DNA of 64,000 nt from Caccoplasma intestinavium (GTDB taxonomy: Bacteria; Bacteroidota; Bacteroidia; Bacteroidales; UBA11471), in assembly GCA_018715885.1 (NCBI GenBank), contig DVKT01000001.1, positions 1-64,000 of the forward strand, read 5' to 3'. The position numbers and the translations under genes are program-made. Positions 53,171 through 61,995 of this stretch are shown here, in pieces (the first letter of the stretch is position 1; every line of letters starts with the position of its first letter). The notes beneath the pieces were generated by a model. That model saw only the letters and a list, made by a program, of their open reading frames with translations. It did no database searches and had not been told where the DNA came from.

Positions 53171-53920
53171 ATGAAAACGCCACTTTTTTCGATTATTACA
53201 ATCACTTTCAATGCTGAATCGACACTCGAACCGACACTGTGCTCGGTAGCCACACAACAAGAAAACGATTACGAATACCTCATCGTCGACGGAGCTTCGA
53301 AAGACGGCACAGTCGCTCTGGCCCGACAATACGACTGTGTTACCCGCATCATAAGCGAACCCGACCGAGGTCTCTACGATGCCATGAACAAAGGTATCAA
53401 AGCAGCTACCGGTGAATATCTCGTTTTTCTCAACGCAGGAGATTCTCTTTATGCACCCGATACGTTGAAAAAATTACACGATTTCATCGGGGAAAACCGT
53501 CCCGATATTCTCTATGGCGAGACGGCAATAGTAGATAGCGACCGACGTTTTATCGCTATGAGACGACTGAAAACGCCCGAAAAACTCTCGTGGAAAAGTT
53601 TCAGAATGGGTATGCTCGTCTGTCATCAGGCATTCATTGTCCGCAGGGAATTGGCACCGCTCTATGATCTCTCATACCGTTTCTCGGCCGATTTTGACTG
53701 GTGTATTCGTTGCATGAAAAAAGCCCGCACGATAGCAAACACCCACCTTACCCTCATCAACTACCTCAACGAAGGAGTTACGACACGCAATCACAAAGCA
53801 TCGCTCAAAGAGCGTTATCGCATCATGGTCAAATACTATGGATTCATATCCGTTTCTTTGCTGCATCTGTGGTTTGCTGCACGCTACTATACCACCCGAC
53901 TATTGGGAAAACAAGTGTAA
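53171..53920 (+). CDS. Glycosyltransferase family 2 (WcaA-like)
   Basis: A 249-residue GT-A transferase. It shows SIITITFNAESTLEPTL with the nucleotide site, YLIVDGASKDGTVALARQY, and EPDRGLYDAMNKGIKAATG, followed by the metal-binding FLNAGDSLY. These are typical of putative colanic-acid/WcaA-type enzymes. No membrane segment is present, so it acts on the cytoplasmic face. It pairs with the flippase upstream; the acceptor is unknown. Confidence 0.9.
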   Translation: MKTPLFSIITITFNAESTLEPTLCSVATQQENDYEYLIVDGASKDGTVALARQYDCVTRIISEPDRGLYDAMNKGIKAATGEYLVFLNAGDSLYAPDTLKKLHDFIGENRPDILYGETAIVDSDRRFIAMRRLKTPEKLSWKSFRMGMLVCHQAFIVRRELAPLYDLSYRFSADFDWCIRCMKKARTIANTHLTLINYLNEGVTTRNHKASLKERYRIMVKYYGFISVSLLHLWFAARYYTTRLLGKQV

Positions 53921-53979
53921 CAAAAGGGTTGAACCCATACAAAAAATCCGGTCGATGCTGTCATCTCCGGATTTCTGTT

Positions 53980-54729
53980 TTAACAGACATGTTCCCGCCA
54001 CGAACGTTTCATATATCGGGCTCTTTCTTCGGGCGTAAACTTCTCGATGGCATATCGCAACATGGTACGGGGCATACGATTATAACGAGTTTCTAAAAAA
54101 TCGACCAATACCGCCTTATCGCGCTTGCCTATCTCACGCAACATCCAACCGACAGCCTTCTGTATAAGGTCGTGCGGATGCAAGAGCAATACATCGGCCA
54201 ACTGCAACGTATCGGAAAAATCCCTGTTACGGATAAACTTCCACGTGGAAACAATCGATATGCGCTGTTCCCAAAGCGTACCTTCTCCGGCCAATTTATA
54301 AAGCAACGAACGTTCCTTGTTTTGTAAATAAAACCCGATGATCTCATAAGCCGAAAGGTCGACCAAATCCCAATTATTGATATACGTCGTATGCGACAAA
54401 TAGAGCGAAACGATTTTTTCTCGAATACGTTCGTCTCCTTTGGAAAACTGTTGCACCCAGACAAGCAAGGCCAGCAAACGACACTCATGTACCGTATCAC
54501 GCAACAGCGGCAATACCTCTTCGGGAGACAATTTCGGAGCAAAATCTCGGGCGATTTTACGCACCTCGGGCACACGCACACCGATGAAACGATCGCCTTC
54601 GCCATAAGCCCCGGCCCCGGTCTTAAAAAAACGTAGCGCCGTCGCAGCATAAGTTTCGGAAGCACAAGAAAAAAGGGTTTCACGCACCTCTAAAACAGCG
54701 TGAGGAAGAATGCCATCGAACGATTTCAT
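53980..54729 (-). CDS. DNA alkylation repair protein (AlkD-like)
   Basis: A 249-residue all-helical HEAT-like repeat protein. The middle segment FIGVRVPEVRKIARDFAPKLS and the YINNWDLVDLSAYEIIG stretch carry the Trp-Asp pair needed in AlkD glycosylases, which remove N3- and N7-alkylpurines without base flipping. It is transcribed leftward, 8 nt after the stop side of the 2-hydroxyacid dehydrogenase gene. No promoter of its own is seen, so it may be the second gene of that transcript. Confidence 0.83.
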   Translation of the reverse strand: MKSFDGILPHAVLEVRETLFSCASETYAATALRFFKTGAGAYGEGDRFIGVRVPEVRKIARDFAPKLSPEEVLPLLRDTVHECRLLALLVWVQQFSKGDERIREKIVSLYLSHTTYINNWDLVDLSAYEIIGFYLQNKERSLLYKLAGEGTLWEQRISIVSTWKFIRNRDFSDTLQLADVLLLHPHDLIQKAVGWMLREIGKRDKAVLVDFLETRYNRMPRTMLRYAIEKFTPEERARYMKRSWREHVC

Positions 54730-54737
54730 CGGTAAAA

Positions 54738-55706
54738 CTATATCTGATTGACCTTATCGATAGGGCCTCCCTCAAAAAAATGAATGATATTGCGGGAAAC
54801 ATGGGCCGCCATTTCATGACGGATTTCGACCGTCTGTGTTCCCGTGTGCGGAGTCATCACCACATTGTCGAGCTGCGTGAGTTCGGGTATGGGATAATTT
54901 CCGTACTCGAAAACATCGAGACCGGCCGCCCATATCTGCCCCGTACGCAAAGCCTCGGCGAGAGCCTGCTCATCGACAAGCGGCCCCCGGGCGGTATTGA
55001 TAAGTATTGCCGTAGGTTTCATCATTCTCAGGGCACAGGCATCGATAAGATGGTAAGTATCGGTATTATGCGGAGCATTAAGAGAAACCACATCGGCAGT
55101 ACGCAACAACTCATCGAAAGGAAGATAGGTTGCTTTATACTCCTGCTCGACAACCTCATCGAGGCGATGCCGATTGTGATACACAATTTTCATGCCGGCA
55201 GCGATAGCACGGCGAGCCAAAGCGCGGCCTATACGCCCCATACCGACGATTCCCAATGTTGCCCCATAAAGAGAATGCCCGAGATTGGCAAGCAGCTCAA
55301 CTTTTACCGAACCGGGAATACGCAACCGGCGATCGAGTTCCGATATACGGCGGCTGGCGGCCAGCAATAAACCCATTGCTTGATCGGCCGTAGGCTCGGT
55401 TACCGGATCGGGTGTATTGGTTACTTGTATCCCTTTAAGGGTTGCATAAGCTATATCGATATTATCGTACCCCACAGCGTAGTTCGAGACGATTTTCAAT
55501 TTCGGAGCTGCGTCCATAAGACGCTTATCGACCGGAAAGTTATACATCGATTGCAAAGCGTCATAATCGGCAATCATGTCCAACACTTCATCGTAAGAAA
55601 ACGACTCGACCCCTTCGGGCGGAAATGTTACATCGTATTTTTGCATCAATTCGGCATAGCCGTCGCGCCACATATTGTAAGTAACCAATACTTTCTTCTT
55701 TTCCAT
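54738..55706 (-). CDS. D-isomer-specific 2-hydroxyacid dehydrogenase
   Basis: A 322-residue NAD(P)-dependent dehydrogenase, probably acting on glyoxylate, hydroxypyruvate or a related 2-oxoacid. The cofactor motif is GIVGMGRIGRALARR with Arg and basic residues after the second strand, NTARGPLVDEQALAEAL with the catalytic Arg, and the E/H pair (DVFEYG and TPHTGT). The Met at 55706 is used because the promoter (55725-55732) is directly upstream. AlkD follows after 8 nt. Confidence 0.9.
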   Translation of the reverse strand: MEKKKVLVTYNMWRDGYAELMQKYDVTFPPEGVESFSYDEVLDMIADYDALQSMYNFPVDKRLMDAAPKLKIVSNYAVGYDNIDIAYATLKGIQVTNTPDPVTEPTADQAMGLLLAASRRISELDRRLRIPGSVKVELLANLGHSLYGATLGIVGMGRIGRALARRAIAAGMKIVYHNRHRLDEVVEQEYKATYLPFDELLRTADVVSLNAPHNTDTYHLIDACALRMMKPTAILINTARGPLVDEQALAEALRTGQIWAAGLDVFEYGNYPIPELTQLDNVVMTPHTGTQTVEIRHEMAAHVSRNIIHFFEGGPIDKVNQI

Positions 55707-55724
55707 AATCGTAAAATTTGGGTA

Positions 55725-55873
55725 CAAAAATAGCGATTTTTCCTTCCAAGAGAAAGTTATCTCCTGTTTTCCCATGCATAAAATTTATATAAATCCACCT
55801 GAAACGAGCACTCTGACAAATCGCAAATACTCCTCATTTTTCTTTCCGGCCTCACATAAAAAATCTATTTTTG
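55725..55873. promoter_or_regulatory. Divergent promoters for the 2-hydroxyacid dehydrogenase and the SpmAB-like gene
   Basis: On the minus strand, TTTC and TATTTTTG (55725-55732) have 19-nt spacing. On the plus strand, TTTC (55843-55846) and TATTTTTG (55866-55873) also have 19-nt spacing. Each -7 box lies 18-26 nt before its gene. Confidence 0.75.
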
Positions 55874-55899
55874 CAGAAACTACCACAAAAACACGAGTC

Positions 55900-57132
55900 A
55901 TGGTTCTGAATTATATCTGGATCTTTTTTTTCATCACCGCATTTGTCGTTGCCGTCATACAAACACTCTTCTACGGCAACCTCGACATTTGGAGCGAAAT
56001 CATGAACTCGACATTCTCTTCGGCCAAAACTGCCTTTGAAATATCCCTGGGATTGACCGGCGTTTTATCTCTATGGCTGGGATTGATGAAAATCGGCGAA
56101 CGCGGCGGCGTCATCGCCACGTTTTCCCGTTGGATAAGCCCTCTCTTCACCCGGTTATTTCCCGAACTCCCCAAAAATCACCCGGCTTTCGGTTCTATCT
56201 TTATGAATATATCGGCCAATATGTTGGGGCTCGACAATGCCGCAACACCATTGGGACTGAAAGCCATGAAAGAGATGCAGGAAGTCAATCCCCATAAAGA
56301 AACGGCCAGCAATCCCATGATTATGTTTCTCGTGCTGAACACGACAGGACTGACCATCGTTCCTCTCGGCGTCATGGTATATCGGGCGCAAATGGGTGCG
56401 GCCAACCCATCGGACATCTTTCTACCCATACTCATCGCCACTTTCTGCTCGACACTCGTAGGCCTTATAGCCGTATGCATAAAGCAACGCATCAATCTAT
56501 TCGACAAAGTAATACTCGGAACCATCGGCGGTCTCACGATACTTATCGGCGGAATACTTGTTCTTTTCGCCCAACTCCCGCCCGAAAAAGTCTCGCTTTA
56601 CTCGGGATTCGGTGCCAACTGTCTATTGTTTTCCATCATTACCGGGTTTCTCATATCGGGCATACATAAGAGAATCAATGTCTACGAAGCCTTTATAGAA
56701 GGAGCCAAAGAAGGATTCAAAACCGCCGTTACCATTATTCCCTACTTAGTGGCGATACTTGTCGCCATTGCAGTATTCCGGGCTTCGGGTGCTATGGATT
56801 TTTTTATTGCCGGCATTACCCGGGCCATAGAAGCGATAGGTATCGACTCCGATTTCGTCGGAGCGTTGCCGACGGCCCTGATGAAGCCGCTGAGCGGCAG
56901 CGGGGCTCGTGGAATGATGGTCGACGCCATGTCGACTTACGGAGCCGATTCTTTTGTCGGCCGCGTTGCATCGACCATACAAGGTTCGACCGACACGACA
57001 TTTTATATCCTCGCCGTATATTTCGGCAGCGTAGGCATACGCAATACCCGTTACGCCGCCGGTTACGGATTGCTGGCCGACTTGGCCGGCATCATAGCTG
57101 CCATCGCCGTCTCTTATGTCTTTTTTCATTGA
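55900..57132 (+). CDS. Fused SpmA/SpmB-like nucleoside-recognition membrane protein
   Basis: A 410-residue integral membrane protein of two homologous halves with Gate (nucleoside-recognition) domains: N-terminal FEISLGLTGVLSLWLGLMKIGERGG with NISANMLGLDNAATPLGLKAM, and C-terminal LPTALMKPLSGSGARGMMVDAM with STIQGSTDTTFYILAVYFG. Such fusions correspond to the spore maturation proteins SpmA and SpmB of Firmicutes but are common in non-sporulating Bacteroidetes, so a transport or envelope role is more likely. The Met at 55900 follows its promoter by 26 nt. Confidence 0.85.
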   Translation: MVLNYIWIFFFITAFVVAVIQTLFYGNLDIWSEIMNSTFSSAKTAFEISLGLTGVLSLWLGLMKIGERGGVIATFSRWISPLFTRLFPELPKNHPAFGSIFMNISANMLGLDNAATPLGLKAMKEMQEVNPHKETASNPMIMFLVLNTTGLTIVPLGVMVYRAQMGAANPSDIFLPILIATFCSTLVGLIAVCIKQRINLFDKVILGTIGGLTILIGGILVLFAQLPPEKVSLYSGFGANCLLFSIITGFLISGIHKRINVYEAFIEGAKEGFKTAVTIIPYLVAILVAIAVFRASGAMDFFIAGITRAIEAIGIDSDFVGALPTALMKPLSGSGARGMMVDAMSTYGADSFVGRVASTIQGSTDTTFYILAVYFGSVGIRNTRYAAGYGLLADLAGIIAAIAVSYVFFH

Positions 57133-57215
57133 AAATGACCGTATAGCCGATAGAAAAGAGATACGCCAAAGAAGCATTTTCCCGACACAGCCGGCCGATT
57201 ATCCATACAAAACAT

Positions 57216-57223
57216 TACCTTTG
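57216..57223 (+). promoter_or_regulatory. Promoter of ybeY-mnmG (-7 box)
   Basis: TACCTTTG, 29 nt before the ybeY ATG. No convincing -33 box was found. Confidence 0.6.
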
Positions 57224-57252
57224 TACGTTTTTTTTGCACAAACAATATAACT

Positions 57253-57708
57253 ATGGCTATCAGCTATTATGCCGAAGATGTAAAACTCCCGGCCCTCCGT
57301 AAAAGAGAGACCAATGAATGGATACGTACCATAGCCTCTCTCTACGATAAAAAATGCGGTGATATCGCATATATCTTTTGTTCTGACGAGAAAATACTCG
57401 ACGTCAACAAAGAATATCTGCAACACGACTACTATACCGACGTCATCACATTCGATTACACCGAAGCCAACCGTATAAGCGGAGACATATTCATCAGCCT
57501 CGACACGATTCAGAGCAATGCCGAATCATTCGGCACTGCTTACGGGGAGGAACTATACCGCATTCTTATACACGGCGTGTTGCACCTATGCGGAATCAAC
57601 GACAAAGGCCCGGGAGAACGAGAAATCATGACACAAAAAGAAAACGAGGCTCTCGCATTGTTACCAGAAGGGCTGAAAACAACAATACAACAACTGCAAC
57701 GGAAATAA
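57253..57708 (+). CDS. ybeY: Endoribonuclease YbeY (rRNA maturation factor)
   Basis: A metal-dependent RNase needed for 16S rRNA 3'-end maturation. The 151 residues show NKEYLQHDYYTDVITFDY and the metal motif HGVLHLCGINDKGPGEREIM. In E. coli three His bind zinc (HxxxHxxxxxH); here the third position is Asp, a variant seen in Bacteroidetes (from memory), so activity is expected. It ends 3 nt before mnmG in the same transcript. The start ATG is the only one preceding the conserved region. Confidence 0.92.
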   Translation: MAISYYAEDVKLPALRKRETNEWIRTIASLYDKKCGDIAYIFCSDEKILDVNKEYLQHDYYTDVITFDYTEANRISGDIFISLDTIQSNAESFGTAYGEELYRILIHGVLHLCGINDKGPGEREIMTQKENEALALLPEGLKTTIQQLQRK

Positions 57709-57711
57709 ACA

Positions 57712-59589
57712 ATGAGATTTGATTACGATGTAATTGTAGTGGGTGCGGGACATGCCGGTTGCGAAGCAGCGGCAGCAGCAGCACGGCTGGGGTCGGAAAC
57801 GCTTCTTATCACGATGGATATGAACAAGATAGCTCAGATGAGTTGCAATCCGGCCGTGGGTGGTATCGCCAAAGGTCAAATCGTGAGGGAAATCGATGCA
57901 CTAGGCGGACAAATGGGTATAGTAACCGATAAAACAGCCTTGCAATTCCGCATGTTGAACCGTTCGAAAGGCCCGGCCATGTGGAGTCCTCGTGCGCAAA
58001 GCGACCGCCAAAAGTTCATTCAGACATGGCGCGAAGTTTTAGAAAACACCGACCATCTCTCTATTTGGCAAGACATCGTTAAACAGCTGATATTCAACAA
58101 AGAAGGAGCCATATCCGGAGTTATTACCAACATGGAGGTAACCTTCCGGGCCAAAGCGGTCGTTCTCACGTGCGGAACATTCATGAACGGACTCATGCAC
58201 ATAGGCAGAGTACAACTTAAAGGGGGCCGCGTAGCCGAACCCGCCTCATACGGCATAACCGAACAATTGATAGAAAAGGGGTTCACCGCCGGACGAATGA
58301 AAACCGGAACCCCTGTGCGTATCGACGGACGGAGCGTACATTACGACCTTATGACTGTACAGGAAGGAGAAAACGACTTCCACAAATTTTCCTATCTCGA
58401 CAGCGTGCATCGCACGCTGCAACAAAGGAACTGCTGGATTACCTATACCAATGAAACCGTCCACGACATTTTGAGAGAGGGATTGCCCGATTCGCCCCTC
58501 TTCAACGGACAAATCAAAAGTATCGGTCCCCGGTATTGCCCCAGCATCGAAACAAAAATTGTAACTTTTCCCGATAAAACCGAGCATCAGCTTTTCCTCG
58601 AACCGGAGGGAGAAAACAGCCAAGAATTATACCTCAACGGCTTCTCTTCTTCATTGCCTCTCGATATACAATTACGAGCATTACAAGCAATACCGGCCTT
58701 CAAAGACATTCGCATTTATAGGCCGGGATATGCTATCGAATACGATTATTTCGACCCTACCCAGCTCACCCACACTCTCGAAACAAAGGCCGTTCGCAAC
58801 CTTTTCTTTGCCGGTCAAATCAACGGAACGACAGGATATGAAGAAGCAGCCGGACAAGGTCTCATAGCCGGGATCAACGCCCACCTGCGTTGCCATAGCA
58901 ACAAAGAATTCGTCTTAGGCCGGGACGAAGCCTATATCGGAGTACTCATCGATGACCTCGTTACCAAAGGTGTCGATGAACCGTACCGCATGTTTACATC
59001 ACGAGCCGAATACCGTATATTACTCCGTCAGGACGACGCCGATATGCGGCTCACCCCAAAATGCCATGAGCTGGGATTGGCCGATAATACACGTTTCGAT
59101 CTCCTTGCCGAAAAAAGAGAACACCGGGATCGATTGATTCGATTTGCACAAGAACATTCGGTAAAAATGAATCAAGTAAATCCGGCTCTTGAACAGGCCG
59201 GTTACACGCCGATGAAACAAGGCATGAAACTCATCGACCTTATTTTACGACCGCAACTCGATATAAGAACCATTGCCGAATGGATTCCCGCCCTGAAAGA
59301 ACAACTCGATATGATTCCTACCCGGCAGGAAGAAATCATAGAAGCTGCCGAGATATGTATCAAATACGAAGGGTACATCGAACGAGAAAAACTCATTGCC
59401 GATAAAATTGCCCGACTTGAAAATATACGCATCAAAGGCAAATTCGATTACAGTACAATACAACAAATATCTATCGAAGCGCGTCAAAAACTGGCAAAGA
59501 TCGACCCGGAGACAATTGCCCAAGCATCGCGTATTCCCGGGATTTCTCCCAGCGACATCAACATTCTTTTGGTATTATTAGGAAGATAA
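57712..59589 (+). CDS. mnmG: tRNA uridine-5-carboxymethylaminomethyl modification enzyme MnmG (GidA)
   Basis: With MnmE it modifies wobble uridine 34 of certain tRNAs. The 625-residue FAD protein begins with VIVVGAGHAGCEAAAAAARLG (dinucleotide fold) and NPAVGGIAKGQIVREIDALGG. GRVAEPASYGIT, FAGQINGTTGYEEAAGQGL and ALQAIPAFKDIRIYRPGYAIEYD follow in order. It begins 3 nt after ybeY. Its stop is immediately followed by a parS-like palindrome. mnmG is often close to the chromosome origin and the partition genes in bacteria. Confidence 0.98.
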   Translation: MRFDYDVIVVGAGHAGCEAAAAAARLGSETLLITMDMNKIAQMSCNPAVGGIAKGQIVREIDALGGQMGIVTDKTALQFRMLNRSKGPAMWSPRAQSDRQKFIQTWREVLENTDHLSIWQDIVKQLIFNKEGAISGVITNMEVTFRAKAVVLTCGTFMNGLMHIGRVQLKGGRVAEPASYGITEQLIEKGFTAGRMKTGTPVRIDGRSVHYDLMTVQEGENDFHKFSYLDSVHRTLQQRNCWITYTNETVHDILREGLPDSPLFNGQIKSIGPRYCPSIETKIVTFPDKTEHQLFLEPEGENSQELYLNGFSSSLPLDIQLRALQAIPAFKDIRIYRPGYAIEYDYFDPTQLTHTLETKAVRNLFFAGQINGTTGYEEAAGQGLIAGINAHLRCHSNKEFVLGRDEAYIGVLIDDLVTKGVDEPYRMFTSRAEYRILLRQDDADMRLTPKCHELGLADNTRFDLLAEKREHRDRLIRFAQEHSVKMNQVNPALEQAGYTPMKQGMKLIDLILRPQLDIRTIAEWIPALKEQLDMIPTRQEEIIEAAEICIKYEGYIEREKLIADKIARLENIRIKGKFDYSTIQQISIEARQKLAKIDPETIAQASRIPGISPSDINILLVLLGR

Positions 59590-59605
59590 TGTTCCACGTG
59601 GAACA
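59590..59605. promoter_or_regulatory. parS-like centromere site
   Basis: The 16-bp perfect palindrome TGTTCCACGTGGAACA directly follows the mnmG stop codon. It differs from the widely conserved ParB/Spo0J site TGTTTCACGTGAAACA only at a symmetric base pair (T to C and A to G), so it keeps the core CACGTG and the outer TGTT/AACA. It lies 13 nt before the apt start. No other full copy is visible in the window. Confidence 0.82.
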
Positions 59606-59618
59606 AATGCTATAATAT

Positions 59619-60143
59619 ATGGATACAGAATATATCAAAAATCAAGTAAGAGACATTGTAGACTTCCCGACAAAAGGAGTCGTATTCAAAGACCTCACAA
59701 CTGTATTGAAAAATGCCGAGGCCCTTAAAATGATCAGCGACGAACTTTATGACAGATATAAAAATTCGGGAATTACCAAAGTCGTCGGTATAGAATCACG
59801 CGGATTTATTTTGGCCTCCATAGTTGCCTATAAACTGAATGCCGGATTTGTCCCTATCCGCAAACCGGGCAAACTTCCTGCTCTCACGTGGAGCGAAAGC
59901 TACAACAAGGAATACGGAAGCGACACGATAGAAATACACCAAGACGCCATTAGCGAGGACGACGTCATATTATTGCACGATGACGTTCTGGCCACCGGAG
60001 GCACAATGGTAGCAGCATACCACTTATTAAAGAAATTCAACCCCAAACATATTTACATCAACTTCCTGACGGAAATTGTTATGCTTAATGGTCGTAAAGA
60101 TTTTCCGGTCGATGTCGAAATCGATTCAATGATAAAACTTTGA
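59619..60143 (+). CDS. apt: Adenine phosphoribosyltransferase
   Basis: It makes AMP from adenine and PRPP in purine salvage. The 174-residue protein has FPTKGVVFKDLTTVLKNAE at the start, the adenine-binding GIESRGFILAS, the flexible loop region with RKPGKLPALTWSESY, and the PRPP site ILLHDDVLATGGTMVAA. It begins 29 nt after mnmG, across the parS-like site, and its stop is 7 nt before uvrC, so apt, uvrC and the following genes appear to form one rightward transcription unit. Confidence 0.97.
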   Translation: MDTEYIKNQVRDIVDFPTKGVVFKDLTTVLKNAEALKMISDELYDRYKNSGITKVVGIESRGFILASIVAYKLNAGFVPIRKPGKLPALTWSESYNKEYGSDTIEIHQDAISEDDVILLHDDVLATGGTMVAAYHLLKKFNPKHIYINFLTEIVMLNGRKDFPVDVEIDSMIKL

Positions 60144-60150
60144 CTATACT

Positions 60151-61941
60151 TTGGCTACAAAAAACGAACATATACAACATATATTATCGCTCCTTCCCGA
60201 TTCTCCCGGAGTATATCAATACTTCGACAAGGAAGGGAACATCATATATGTCGGGAAAGCCAAAAACCTAAAACGGCGAGTCAGCTCTTACTTCAATAAA
60301 AATCACGAATCGTTACGGACCACCATTCTGGTACGCAACATTTGCGATATAAAATATACGGTTGTCAAGAGCGAAGAAGATGCCCTGCATCTTGAAAACT
60401 CTTTTATCAAAGAGTACAAGCCACGATACAATGTCTTATTGAAAGACGATAAGACCTACCCGTGGATTACGATAAGAAACGAACATTTCCCTCGTGTATT
60501 CCTTACCCGCAAAGTCATTCACGACGGTTCGAAATATTACGGTCCCTATGCACATGTTCAACTCGCCCGTACCGTACTCGAACTGATCCGGTCTTTATTT
60601 CCTATCCGCACCTGTCCTCACCTACTCAGTCCCGAAAATGTGCGTAAACATCGTTACAAAGTCTGCCTGCAATATCATATAAAAAATTGCAAAGGACCAT
60701 GCGAAGAAAGACAAAGCGAAGAGGAATACCTGAAAGACATTGACCAGATACGCCAAATTCTCAACGGAAATATCCAACAGCTTACCGACCATCTCAAAGA
60801 AGAAATGACGGCTCTCGCCGAACAGATGAAATTTGAGGAAGCGCAAGAGTTGAAAGAAAAATACCTGTTACTCGAAAAATATAAGGCTAAATCGGTTATA
60901 GTAAGTACAACGATACACAATGTCGATGTTTTTTCATACGAGGAGTCCGACAACGATGCTTATGTAAACTATTTACACGTACGCAACGGTTCCATCGTAC
61001 AAAGTTATACTATCGAATACCGGAAAAGGCTCGATGAAAGCAGAGAAGAGATTCTATCCCTCGCCATCGCCGAAATGCGAAATCGCTTCAAAAGTTCATC
61101 GCGGGAAATAATCGTTCCGTTTTTACCCGAATCGGAATTTAAAGACACCACATTCACCGTCCCGCAACGGGGCGACAAACGCAAACTCCTCGAAGTTTCG
61201 GAACAGAATGTCAAACAGTATAAGATAGATAAACTCAAAAGCGCCGAAAAACTCAATCCCGAGCAGCGGGTTACCCGCATACTGTCGAGAGCACAAAAAG
61301 ATTTCAGACTGCACAATCTGCCTATGCATATCGAGTGCTTCGACAACTCCAATATACAAGGTACATTGCCGGTATCTTCCTGCGTCGTATTCAAAAAAGC
61401 GAAACCATCGAAAAAAGACTATCGCCACTTCAACGTAAAAACGGTCGAAGGCCCCGATGACTTCGCATCGATGTATGAGGCAGTCTATCGACGCTATAAA
61501 CGCCTCAGCGAAGAAAACCAACCCCTACCCGATCTTGTTGTCGTAGACGGAGGCAAAGGGCAACTCAGCGCTGCTTGCGAAGCCCTGCGGGATTTACAGC
61601 TCAACCTACCCATAATAGGTATCGCCAAACGGCTCGAAGAGATTTTCTTCCCCGACGATCCTATCCCGCTCTATCTCGATAAAAACAGCGAAAGCCTCCG
61701 CCTCATACAGCAGATGCGCGACGAAGCCCACAGATTCGGAATCACGCACCACCGCAACCGCCGCAGTAAGAATCAAGTAGAATCGGCACTCGATAAAATT
61801 CCGGGAGTAGGTACGAAAACAAGAGATTTACTGCTCTCCCGCTATAAAAGCGTAAAACGTATTAAAGAGGTTCCATTCGAAGAATTATCGCAATACATAG
61901 GACCCGTCAAAGCAAAACTCGTTTATGAGGCTCTAAAATAA
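60151..61941 (+). CDS. uvrC: Excinuclease ABC subunit C
   Basis: UvrC makes both incisions in nucleotide excision repair. The 596 residues have the GIY-YIG nuclease (GVYQYFDKEGNIIYVGKAKN near residue 20), a UVR motif at about 205-240 (QMKFEEAQELKEKYLLLEKY), the RNase H-like endonuclease (IECFDNSNIQGT and LPDLVVVDGGKGQLSAAC) and tandem helix-hairpin-helix motifs at the C-terminus (LDKIPGVGTKTRDLLLSRY). It starts with TTG at 60151, 7 nt after apt; no ATG or GTG precedes the conserved domain, so this is a real non-ATG start. Confidence 0.96.
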   Translation: MATKNEHIQHILSLLPDSPGVYQYFDKEGNIIYVGKAKNLKRRVSSYFNKNHESLRTTILVRNICDIKYTVVKSEEDALHLENSFIKEYKPRYNVLLKDDKTYPWITIRNEHFPRVFLTRKVIHDGSKYYGPYAHVQLARTVLELIRSLFPIRTCPHLLSPENVRKHRYKVCLQYHIKNCKGPCEERQSEEEYLKDIDQIRQILNGNIQQLTDHLKEEMTALAEQMKFEEAQELKEKYLLLEKYKAKSVIVSTTIHNVDVFSYEESDNDAYVNYLHVRNGSIVQSYTIEYRKRLDESREEILSLAIAEMRNRFKSSSREIIVPFLPESEFKDTTFTVPQRGDKRKLLEVSEQNVKQYKIDKLKSAEKLNPEQRVTRILSRAQKDFRLHNLPMHIECFDNSNIQGTLPVSSCVVFKKAKPSKKDYRHFNVKTVEGPDDFASMYEAVYRRYKRLSEENQPLPDLVVVDGGKGQLSAACEALRDLQLNLPIIGIAKRLEEIFFPDDPIPLYLDKNSESLRLIQQMRDEAHRFGITHHRNRRSKNQVESALDKIPGVGTKTRDLLLSRYKSVKRIKEVPFEELSQYIGPVKAKLVYEALK

Positions 61942-61995
61942 AAACAATCTGAATATCAAATACATACAATATAAAAGACAATTTATTAGATCAAG

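Noticed and set aside
54239..54250. A second CACGTG palindrome (TTCCACGTGGAA) inside the AlkD-like gene, as a possible parS copy
   Set aside because: Only the central 12 bases match; the outer TGTT/AACA positions of parS are lost and the sequence is explained by codons. It is kept only as a weak hint.
57541..57630. Loss of the third zinc His in YbeY (Asp instead) as a sign of inactivation
   Set aside because: As far as I recall this substitution is common in Bacteroidetes YbeY, and Asp can bind the metal.
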